A stretch of 6,005 bases of DNA, taken from positions 1-6,005 of the forward strand of contig JBFWQM010000289.1 of NCBI GenBank assembly GCA_050249455.1. The letters run 5' to 3'. Source of the DNA: JBFWQM01 sp050249455 (GTDB lineage: Bacteria; Pseudomonadota; Alphaproteobacteria; MPNO01; VGEU01). The notes under the pieces are model-generated. The model was not told the DNA's origin. It did not search any database and worked only from the letters and a program-made list of their open reading frames with translations. How positions within the stretch are numbered: position 1 is the first letter of the stretch; every line of letters begins with the position of its first letter. The translations under genes were made by a program, and so were the position numbers. Below are positions 1-5,235 of this stretch, in pieces.

Positions 1-203
1 GGACGGCGACCGACTTCCTGCCGTTCGCCGGCTTCGCGGCCGACCCCTACCGCGACTACTCGCAGCCGTGGTTCGGCACCCGCAAGGTGCTGCGCGGCGG
101 CGGCTGGGCGACCAGCGCCCGCATCGCCCGCCCCGCCTACCGCAACTTCTTCCCGCCCGACCGCCGCGACGTCTTCGCGGGGTTCAGGACGTGCGCGCTG
201 TAG
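1..203 (+). CDS. C-terminal end of a SUMF1/EgtB/SenA-family sulfur- or selenium-transfer enzyme (partial)
   Basis: Only the last 67 codons are present, read from base 3 to a TAG at 201-203; the start lies off the left edge. The visible peptide contains DPYRDYSQPWFG, then VLRGGGWATS, then YRNFFPPDRRDVFAGFR near the end. The RGG(S/G)xAT...YRNFFPPD...FxGFR pattern is the conserved C-terminal part of the formylglycine-generating-enzyme fold in EgtB (hercynine to sulfoxide, ergothioneine synthesis) and its relative SenA (selenoneine synthase). The ending GFRTCAL and the DPYxDYSxPWFG segment feel more SenA-like, but that is from memory of the family. The iron-binding His residues are in the missing part, so activity and subtype cannot be judged. 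Its stop lies one base from the stop of the convergent sugar dehydrogenase gene. Family assignment is fairly sure; substrate is not. Confidence 0.75.
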   Translation, partial: TATDFLPFAGFAADPYRDYSQPWFGTRKVLRGGGWATSARIARPAYRNFFPPDRRDVFAGFRTCAL

Positions 204-204
204 G

Positions 205-1359
205 CTACTGCCCCTTCGGCGCCTCGATGCGGATGATGCGGTCGTCGCCTTCCTTCGGGGTGCCGCGGCCGTCGCGGTTGCCGGTCAGGACGTAGAGCGC
301 GTCGTCGGGGCCGACCACGGCGTCGCGGAAGCGGCCGAAGCGGCCCTCGGTGCCGCCGTCGGCGAACCAGCGCTCGATCGACTTGGCGCGCCACGCCTCG
401 CCGGGCTTCTCCAGCGTGATGTGCATCAGCGCCTCGCTCGCCAGGGTGCCGACGAACAGCGTGCCGCGCCAGAACGTCATGCCGGTCGGCGGCGTGGTGA
501 TGTCGTTCCACGCGATGATCGGGTCGACCAGGTTGGGCTGCGCCGGCGCGCCGACCGCCAGGGGCCAGCCGTAGTTGCCTCCCGGCCGGATCACGTTGAT
601 CTCGTCGTGCGAGAACAGCAGGAACTCGCCCGACGGCCCGTGCTCGGCGGCGAACAGCTCGCGGGTCTGCGGGTGCCAGGCCAGCCCCTGCACGTTGCGG
701 TGGCCCAGGCTGTAGACCGGCGAGCCCGCCGTCGGGTTGTCGGCCGGCACCGCGCCGTTGGGGTCGACGCGCAGGATCTTGCCGGCAAGGCTCTTGGGGT
801 CCTGCGCCAGGTCGGCGTCCAGCGCGTCGCCGGTCGCGATGTAGAGCATCCCGTCTGGCCCGAACGCGATGCGCCCGCCGTTGTGGTTGGCCGCGCCGGG
901 GATGGTCTCCACCACCACCTTGTCGAGCTTCGCCGTGCTGCCGGTGAGGCGGAACCGCGCGACGCGGTTCACCCGCGCGCCGCGCTCCGCCACCGTGTAC
1001 ATGGCGTAGACGAAGGGTTCCGCCGGGAAGCGCGGGTGCATGGCGAGGCCGAGCAGGCCTCCTTCGCCGCCGCGCGCCACCTCCACCGTCGCGACCGGGG
1101 TCGGGACGACGCGGCCGCCCTCGATCAGCCGGATGCGGCCGGGCCGTTCGCTCACCAGCGCGCGGCCGTCCGGCAGGAAGACCAGCGACCACGGCGTCTC
1201 CAGCCCCTGCACCCAGGTCGAGACCTTGTAGTCGAGCGGTTCCGGCACGAACCGTTCGTCCATGTTCTGCGGCTTGGCGCCCTGGATCGGCGACGCGGAC
1301 GCGCCGGGGGACAGAACGGCGGCCAATGCGGCCGCAGCCAGGGTGACGGTCAAGCGCAT
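205..1359 (-). CDS. Secreted PQQ-dependent sugar dehydrogenase (glucose/sorbosone dehydrogenase family)
   Basis: This 384-aa protein belongs to the soluble-GDH-like six-bladed beta-propeller family (GSDH, COG2133; relatives include E. coli YliI/Asd). These enzymes oxidise the anomeric carbon of aldoses with PQQ and calcium in the periplasm. The N-terminus is a Sec signal peptide (MRLTVTLAAAALAAVL) with a likely cleavage after ASA at residues 20-22, and there is no lipobox Cys. Family motifs run in order: TPWSLVFLPDGRALVSER (55-72), EGGLLGLAMHPRF (99-111), NHNGGRIAFGPDG (158-170, with His159 matching the catalytic base), GHRNVQGLAWHP (219-230, with Arg221 at the PQQ-contacting position), EHGPSG (239-244) followed by DE (252-253, calcium region), and GNYGWP (261-266). 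A GGGAG Shine-Dalgarno (1368-1372) sits 8 nt before the ATG. The gene diverges from the dCTP deaminase across 84 bp in which I see no convincing promoter. The actual sugar substrate is unknown, and many family members act on oligosaccharides or poorly defined aldoses. Confidence 0.93.
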   Translation of the reverse strand: MRLTVTLAAAALAAVLSPGASASPIQGAKPQNMDERFVPEPLDYKVSTWVQGLETPWSLVFLPDGRALVSERPGRIRLIEGGRVVPTPVATVEVARGGEGGLLGLAMHPRFPAEPFVYAMYTVAERGARVNRVARFRLTGSTAKLDKVVVETIPGAANHNGGRIAFGPDGMLYIATGDALDADLAQDPKSLAGKILRVDPNGAVPADNPTAGSPVYSLGHRNVQGLAWHPQTRELFAAEHGPSGEFLLFSHDEINVIRPGGNYGWPLAVGAPAQPNLVDPIIAWNDITTPPTGMTFWRGTLFVGTLASEALMHITLEKPGEAWRAKSIERWFADGGTEGRFGRFRDAVVGPDDALYVLTGNRDGRGTPKEGDDRIIRIEAPKGQ

Positions 1360-1430
1360 ACGGTGGACTCCCGCTCGAACGATGGTGCCGGTGCCGATTC
1401 GCTGGTAGCTTCCCCGGACTGCATCCCGCC

Positions 1431-1434
1431 GAGG
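1431..1434 (+). promoter_or_regulatory. Shine-Dalgarno that favours the ATG at 1444 for the dCTP deaminase
   Basis: GAGG lies 9 nt upstream of the ATG at 1444. The reading frame stays open far upstream, back through the antisense of the sugar dehydrogenase, so this site decides the start. A second ATG at 1498 (after GGGAAG) is possible and would give a protein 18 residues shorter, closer to where homology to the family begins (LLPSQTIRELL). Confidence 0.55.
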
Positions 1435-1443
1435 TTACGAGAG

Positions 1444-2610
1444 ATGACGGCAGCGAACCGGCCCGCCGCCTCCCCGGCCGAACGCGCCCGGGAAGCGATG
1501 CAGCGGCATTATACGGGTCTTTTGCCGTCGCAGACGATACGCGAACTGCTGCGTTCGGGCGAGATCGCGGCCGCGCTGCCGATCGCCGACGACCAGGTCC
1601 AGCCGGCCAGCCTGGACCTGCGCCTGGGTGACACCGCCTATCGGGTGCAGGCAAGCTTCCTGCCCGGCCCGAACGCCACGGTGGCGGAGAAGATCCGCCA
1701 GTTCGAGATGCACCAGATCGACCTGTCCCGAGGCGCGGTGCTGGAGCGCGGCTGCGTCTACATCGTGCCGCTGGCCGAGAGCCTGTCGCTGCCGCCGGCG
1801 ATCGGCGCCACCGCCAACCCGAAGAGCTCGACCGGCCGGCTCGACGTATTCACCCGCGTCATCACCGACCAGGGCACCCAGTTCGACCGCATCCGGCGCG
1901 GCTACCGCGGGCCGCTCTATGCCGAGATCTCGCCGTCGACGTTCTCGGTGAAGGTGCGCGCCGGCTCGCGGCTGAACCAGCTGCGGCTGCGCCGCGGCAC
2001 GGCGGAGGCGCTGGGCGACCAGCTGCTGCGGCTGCACGACCAGGTGGCGCTGGTCGACGGCGAAATCGACCGGCAGGAGGTGCGCGAGCACGCCAGCATC
2101 GGCCTGCGTCTCGACCTCGAGGGCGCGCCGGGCGCCGGCATCGTCGGCTACCGCGCCAAGCGCCACTCGGCGGTGATCGACGTGGACGGCGTCGGGCGCT
2201 ACGACCCGGCCGAGTTCTGGGAGGTCATCGCCGCGCCGCAGCGCCGGGGCTTGATCCTCAACCCGGGCGATTTCTATATCCTGGCTACGCGCGAGGCGGT
2301 CACGGTGCCGCCCGACCACGCGGCGGAGATGATCGCCTATGACACTTTGGTGGGGGAGTTCCGCGTCCACTATGCCGGCTTCTTCGATCCCGGCTTCGGC
2401 CACGCCGCGACCGGCGGCAGCGGCAGCCGCGCGGTGCTGGAGGTACGCTCGCACGAGGTGCCGTTCCTGCTGGAGCACGGCCAGATGATCGGCCGCCTGC
2501 GCTACGAGCGGCTGACCGGCGTGCCCGACCGCCTCTACGGCGCCGCCATCGGCTCGTCCTACCAGGGCCAGGGCTTGGCGCTGGGCAAGCAGTTCGCGCG
2601 GCCGGCATGA
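1444..2610 (+). CDS. dcd: Two-domain 2'-deoxycytidine 5'-triphosphate deaminase (dCTP deaminase)
   Basis: The protein is 388 aa from the ATG at 1444, or 370 aa from 1498. It is predicted to deaminate dCTP to dUTP in the cytoplasm, feeding dTTP synthesis. It is about twice the length of E. coli Dcd, as in the alphaproteobacterial two-domain form. The N-terminal half has QPASLDLRLG (53-62), NPKSSTGRLD (125-134) and GPLYAEIS (156-163). By comparison with E. coli Dcd, Ser128, Arg132 and Glu161 correspond to the Ser111, Arg115 and Glu138 active-site residues. The C-terminal half repeats the dUTPase-like fold: LNPGDFYILATREAVTVPPD (272-291), DPGFG (315-319), AVLEVRSHEVPF (330-341) and GQMIGRL (346-352). 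It has no SSxxR motif; the equivalent stretch reads YDTLVGEF (299-306). The 5' open frame back to base 421 is antisense to the sugar dehydrogenase and is not counted as coding. The stop overlaps the next gene's ATG, so the two genes are probably co-transcribed. Confidence 0.93.
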   Translation: MTAANRPAASPAERAREAMQRHYTGLLPSQTIRELLRSGEIAAALPIADDQVQPASLDLRLGDTAYRVQASFLPGPNATVAEKIRQFEMHQIDLSRGAVLERGCVYIVPLAESLSLPPAIGATANPKSSTGRLDVFTRVITDQGTQFDRIRRGYRGPLYAEISPSTFSVKVRAGSRLNQLRLRRGTAEALGDQLLRLHDQVALVDGEIDRQEVREHASIGLRLDLEGAPGAGIVGYRAKRHSAVIDVDGVGRYDPAEFWEVIAAPQRRGLILNPGDFYILATREAVTVPPDHAAEMIAYDTLVGEFRVHYAGFFDPGFGHAATGGSGSRAVLEVRSHEVPFLLEHGQMIGRLRYERLTGVPDRLYGAAIGSSYQGQGLALGKQFARPA

Positions 2611-3272
2611 CCCGGCTCGTCGGACGCCGTGCCGCGCTGCAGGCCGCCGGCGCTTTCGGCCTGGCCGCGGCGCTGCCGCGGGCCGCCTGGGCGGCGCCGA
2701 ACCACCAGGACACCCGGTTCGAGGTGCTGCGCGAGGGCAGCCAGCTCGGGATCCTCTACCTCGACTTCCGCAACGAGGGCGACACGCTGGTACTCGACAC
2801 CAAGCTCGAGATCGTCGTGAAGATCGCGTTCGTCGTCGCCTACCGGTTCAGCCAGTTCCGCAGCGAAACTTGGCGCGGCGACCAGCTTCTCGCCTACGAC
2901 GTGCGCACCAACGACGACGGGACCAAGACCACCGCGTCGGCCCGGTTGGCCGACGGCAAGCTCGTGGTCGATCGCACCAAGGGCCCCGCGACCGCGCCTG
3001 CCGACGCGGTGCCCGCGACCTTCTGGAATCCGGTGATCATCAACCGCACCAATGCGTTGAACGTCGACGATGCCGAACCGGTTTCGATCGCGGTCGCCCC
3101 CCAGGGCGCGGAGACGATCGAGGCCGCGGGGGCGCAGCTCGCCGCCAAGCGCTATGCCGTCACCGGCGGCGTCGAGCGCACGGTCTGGTACGCCGCCGAC
3201 GACGACCGCTGGCTCCAGATGCAGTTCATCGTCCGCGACGGGTCGACCATCATCTACCGCCGGATGGCTTGA
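2607..3272 (+). CDS. Exported DUF6134-family protein
   Basis: This 221-aa protein starts at an ATG that overlaps the deaminase stop (ATGA, 2607-2610), and there is no strong ribosome site of its own, so translation is probably coupled. The N-terminus has a twin-arginine-like signal: GRRAAL at 6-11, a hydrophobic Ala/Leu stretch, and AxA-type cleavage near AAWA at 26-29. Either Tat or Sec export is possible. The mature part matches the DUF6134 pattern as I know it: FEVLREGSQLGILYLDF (38-54), SETWRGDQL (86-94), TNDDGT (101-106), FWNPVIINRTNALN (139-152), AAKRYAVTGGVERTVWY (179-195) and DDRWLQM (199-205), ending IIYRRMA. The alternating short polar/hydrophobic stretches suggest a beta-rich fold. 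The family has no established function, and nothing in the protein indicates an enzyme active site. The pairing with dcd may be only positional. Confidence 0.85.
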   Translation: MTRLVGRRAALQAAGAFGLAAALPRAAWAAPNHQDTRFEVLREGSQLGILYLDFRNEGDTLVLDTKLEIVVKIAFVVAYRFSQFRSETWRGDQLLAYDVRTNDDGTKTTASARLADGKLVVDRTKGPATAPADAVPATFWNPVIINRTNALNVDDAEPVSIAVAPQGAETIEAAGAQLAAKRYAVTGGVERTVWYAADDDRWLQMQFIVRDGSTIIYRRMA

Positions 3273-3324
3273 GACGCCACGTCAAGAAACGACAGGTACC
3301 ATTTTGATTTTCAGCTTTGGTGTC

Positions 3325-3395
3325 CTCTGGCTTGACCGGGGGCCCCATCATGCCGCGTGCGCCGGCATCGACAGGGTCCTCCGGTCAAGCCAGAG
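3325..3395. repeat. 71-nt nested inverted repeat forming a long hairpin
   Basis: Two 15-bp perfect arms (CTCTGGCTTGACCGG at 3325-3339 and its reverse complement at 3381-3395) are extended inward by a 7-bp stem with one G.U pair and one mismatch (3340-3346 with 3374-3380). Inside that is a hairpin of ATGCCG with CGGCAT (3350-3355 with 3363-3368) and a 7-nt loop. It lies 52 nt after the DUF6134 stop. No T-run follows it on either strand, so it is not a textbook intrinsic terminator. It could stabilise the 3' end of the upstream mRNA, act as a Rho-linked end, be a palindromic repeat element, or be a structured small RNA. The pairing is seen directly; the role is not known. Confidence 0.85.
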
Positions 3396-3415
3396 ACGAC
3401 AATAAAAACAAATAA

Positions 3416-3455
3416 TTGGGTCGCGTGGTTCACGACGATCGGCAGCTTAACCCAA
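3416..3455. repeat. Second, weaker palindrome in the same intergenic region
   Basis: TTGGGT (3416-3421) pairs with ACCCAA (3450-3455). Inside it, CGTG (3424-3427) and CACG (3431-3434) form a small hairpin with a GTT loop, extended by TCG/CGA across a one-base bulge. The segment between this and the large hairpin (3399-3417) is unusually AT-rich for this window. The element could be an operator or a leader structure for the gene at 3514, or chance. I see no good sigma-70 promoter from here to 3513. Confidence 0.35.
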
Positions 3456-3513
3456 GGCAAGGCGCCGGCGGCGCTGACCGCTCATAGTACTAGAAACAGC
3501 GACGGAGACGGCG

Positions 3514-3996
3514 ATGCGAGCAGCGTGGTTGGCGGCGATCGTGGCGGCGGCGCTGGCCGTGCCAGCGGCAGCGCAGGGACCGGGTCCCGGCGCCGGGCCC
3601 GGGCCGGGCGGCGGCCCGATGATGCAGCTAGGCCACGGCCCCGGCGGCGGCCCGGGCGCGATGATGGGCCCGCGCGGCACCGTCAGCCCCGGCATGATGC
3701 GCGAGCGCGGACCGGCGGCCGACGACGACGATGACGACGCGGAGGCTTGGCGCTGGCGGCCGGTGCCGCTGCCGCTGATGTTCGGCCCGGTCGACCGCGC
3801 GCTGACATTGGACGAAGTGAAGCGGATCGTAGACGCCCACCTCGCCTGGCTGCGCAACGACCGGCTGCGGGTCGGCAACGTGACCGAGAAGGACGCCGAC
3901 ACCGCGACGGTGGAGATCGTGACCAAGGAAGGCGGCGTCCTGGTCAGCCGGATCGAGGTCGACCGCACCCTGGCCGGAATGCGCGCCGTCCCCTGA
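3514..3996 (+). CDS. Small exported protein with Gly/Pro/Met-rich tract, Asp6 run and PepSY-like C-terminus
   Basis: The gene encodes 160 aa. A GGAG Shine-Dalgarno (3504-3507) sits 6 nt before the ATG. Residues 1-20 form a clear Sec signal peptide ending AAA before Gln21. Residues 21-67 are low complexity, made of Gly, Pro and repeated Met pairs (36-37, 50-51, 61-62), with one His at 41. Six consecutive Asp follow at 70-75, then a Trp/Pro-rich link (79-88). Residues 95-159 (ALTLDEVKRIVDAHLAW... TATVEIVTKEGGVLVSRIEVDRTLAGM) follow the helix-then-strands layout of PepSY-type domains: an LTLDEV helix, a strand ending in an acidic/Gly turn, and a final VxRIEVDR strand. The PepSY call is by pattern only. 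The Met pairs and Asp run would suit binding of a metal cation in the periplasm, which is inference. It is followed after 58 bp by the hydrolase gene, which has a similar ribosome site. No specific function can be assigned. Confidence 0.8.
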   Translation: MRAAWLAAIVAAALAVPAAAQGPGPGAGPGPGGGPMMQLGHGPGGGPGAMMGPRGTVSPGMMRERGPAADDDDDDAEAWRWRPVPLPLMFGPVDRALTLDEVKRIVDAHLAWLRNDRLRVGNVTEKDADTATVEIVTKEGGVLVSRIEVDRTLAGMRAVP

Positions 3997-3998
3997 GC

Positions 3999-4028
3999 TT
4001 GACCGCCCCTGCGCCGGCCCCCTACAAC
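3999..4028 (+). promoter_or_regulatory. Candidate sigma-70-type promoter for the alpha/beta hydrolase gene
   Basis: TTGACC (3999-4004) matches the -35 consensus at five of six positions. TACAAC (4023-4028) matches the -10 at four of six, with an 18-bp spacer. Read the alphaproteobacterial way, it is CTTGAC at 3998-4003 and CTACAA at 4022-4027. It lies just after the stop of the preceding gene and would start transcription roughly 20 bases before the ATG at 4055, leaving room for the AGGGAG ribosome site (4043-4048). It is the best promoter-like sequence in the window but is unproven. Confidence 0.4.
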
Positions 4029-4054
4029 CCGCGGAAACAGCCAGGGAGACGGGC

Positions 4055-4945
4055 ATGCAGCCGCGGACACCGCGCGACCCCAGCGCGCATCGCAGCATCT
4101 GGGCGGACCTGCAGGGCGTGCCGTTCACCCAGGGCTACGTCACGGTGGACGGTATCCGCACCCGCTATCTGCGCGCCGGGACGCCGGGCAAGCCGGCGCT
4201 GATCTTCCTGCACGGCACCGGCGGCCACGCCGAGGCCTATGTGAGGAACCTCGCCGCCCACGCCGAGCATTTCGACACCTTCGCCATCGACATGCTGGGC
4301 CACGGCCACACCGACAAGCCGGACTACGACTACGTCATCCCGCGCTACCTCGACCACGTGCGCGGGTTCATGGACGTCATGGGGCTGAAGACCGCAATGT
4401 TGTCGGGCGAGTCGCTCGGCGGCTGGGTCGCCGGCCACTTCGCGGTCGCCTATCCCGGGCGGGTCGACAAGCTGGTGCTCAACACCGCCGGCGCCGAGCG
4501 CATCGACCCCGAGGCGCTGGAGCGCATCCGCACCTCCACCCTCGCCGCCGTCGAGGAGGCGAACTGGGAGCGGGTCAAAGCCCGCCTGCAGTGGCTGATG
4601 TTCGACAAGTCGGACGTCCACGACGACCTGGTCGCCACCCGGCTCAAGATCTACACCAACCCGGCGATGAAGATCGGCATCCGCCGCATCGTCGCGCTGC
4701 ACACGATGGAGGCGCGCCGCCACTGGGCGGTGACCGACGCGCAGTGGGGCGCGATCAAGGCGCCGACCCTGGTGCTGTGGACCACCCACGACCCGACGGC
4801 CAAGGTCGAGGTCGGCCGGACCCTCGCCAGCCTGATACCCGGCTCAAGGTTCGAGGTGATGCAGGACTGCGGCCACTGGCCCCAGTTCGAGGACGCGGAA
4901 ACCTTCAACCGCATCCATTTGGATTTTTTGCTCGGGCGCGGCTGA
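4055..4945 (+). CDS. Alpha/beta hydrolase, meta-cleavage-product (MhpC/BphD-like) type
   Basis: This 296-aa protein is the usual size for C-C-bond hydrolases that split the ring-opened products of extradiol dioxygenases. A strong AGGGAG ribosome site lies 6 nt before the ATG. The oxyanion-hole motif HGTGG is at 53-57. IDMLGHGHTDKP (78-89) is the conserved loop after strand 4. The nucleophile elbow GESLG (118-122) gives Ser120. The acid is probably Asp246 in TTHDPT, and the His is His274 in DCGHWPQFEDAETFN. A lid region rich in helices spans about 150-225. The triad is complete, so it should be active. There is no signal peptide, so it is probably cytoplasmic. A nearby extradiol dioxygenase gene, convergent on the other strand, supports a ring-cleavage role, but esterase or other hydrolase activity cannot be excluded. 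It may be transcribed from its own promoter (3999-4028) or with the gene before it. Confidence 0.88.
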   Translation: MQPRTPRDPSAHRSIWADLQGVPFTQGYVTVDGIRTRYLRAGTPGKPALIFLHGTGGHAEAYVRNLAAHAEHFDTFAIDMLGHGHTDKPDYDYVIPRYLDHVRGFMDVMGLKTAMLSGESLGGWVAGHFAVAYPGRVDKLVLNTAGAERIDPEALERIRTSTLAAVEEANWERVKARLQWLMFDKSDVHDDLVATRLKIYTNPAMKIGIRRIVALHTMEARRHWAVTDAQWGAIKAPTLVLWTTHDPTAKVEVGRTLASLIPGSRFEVMQDCGHWPQFEDAETFNRIHLDFLLGRG

Positions 4946-4979
4946 GCCGCCGCCGACATGCAGCGGCTGATGGGCCGGC

Positions 4980-5126
4980 GGCCACCCACCTCACCCTCCC
5001 CGTTGCTGTCGCAACGGGTCCCCTCCCTCTCCCCCCAAAGTGGGCGGAGAAGAGGGACGCCATTTACCCTCTCCGCCCATTGGGGGGAGAGGGTACGAGC
5101 GTAGCGAGCGGGTGAGGTGGGCGGCC
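4980..5126. repeat. 147-bp nested inverted repeat between convergent genes
   Basis: Outer arms of 17 bp with one mismatch (4980-4996 and 5110-5126, core CCCACCTCACCC) enclose a 14-bp perfect pair (5025-5038 with 5080-5093, core CCCTCTCCCCCCAA). That continues as a 10-bp perfect pair (5041-5050 with 5070-5079) after a 2-base bulge, then GGG/CCC (5054-5056 with 5067-5069) and a short AT-containing loop. The left flank holds its own 7-bp hairpin (CCGTTGC 5000-5006, GCAACGG 5011-5017). The right flank holds two copies of CGAGCG (5096-5101, 5105-5110). This layout resembles dispersed palindromic intergenic repeats common in alphaproteobacterial genomes. It may help end convergent transcription, but no T-run is present. 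Copy number cannot be seen from one window. Confidence 0.85.
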
Positions 5127-5182
5127 TCGTCGCCGGACCGATTCACCGCTTCAGGCCGCCGGCAAAGCACCGAAGAACGCGG

Positions 5183-5205
5183 ATGGCCGTGACGAGCACG
5201 GCCAT
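5183..5205. repeat. Perfect 9-bp hairpin (ATGGCCGTG / CACGGCCAT)
   Basis: ATGGCCGTG (5183-5191) and CACGGCCAT (5197-5205) are perfect inverted arms with a 5-nt loop. It lies 30 bp past the end of the dioxygenase gene, read on the minus strand. The wording GGATGGCC...GGCCATGACGA is like a palindrome I know as frequent between genes in alphaproteobacteria. It is likely a repeat element or a transcription-end structure. No gene is visible in the stretch 5127-5235 around it. Confidence 0.7.
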
Positions 5206-5235
5206 GACGACTCGGGAATGCGGGAGAGCCGCCCC

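Noticed and set aside
421..1443. Long plus-strand upstream extension of the dCTP deaminase reading frame
   Set aside because: It runs antisense through the sugar dehydrogenase, its translation is Arg/Ala/Val-rich with no domain pattern, and family homology begins only after about 1498.
137..1654. 505-residue minus-strand open frame
   Set aside because: It is an out-of-frame shadow of the sugar dehydrogenase, extremely Arg/Pro-rich, and caused by high GC.
1435..2478. 347-residue minus-strand open frame opposite the dCTP deaminase
   Set aside because: It is antisense to a gene with clear motifs and its own composition is typical of a GC-driven shadow.
3332..3360. Promoter from the TTGACC in the left hairpin arm
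   Set aside because: No -10-like hexamer lies 16-18 bp downstream; the spaced position is GC-rich.
3325..3395. Terminal inverted repeats of a miniature insertion element
   Set aside because: The arms enclose only 41 bp that itself folds, and I could not find a target-site duplication flanking them.
3325..3420. Intrinsic terminator after the DUF6134 gene
   Set aside because: The hairpin is strong, but no T-run follows it on either strand, so it is listed as a repeat or structured element instead.
4022..4789. 255-residue minus-strand open frame opposite the alpha/beta hydrolase
   Set aside because: The plus strand has a complete catalytic triad and a ribosome site; the minus frame has no recognisable domain.
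4938..4950. Small GCGGC/GCCGC hairpin spanning the hydrolase stop codon
   Set aside because: It has only five base pairs in GC-rich DNA, which is easily chance.
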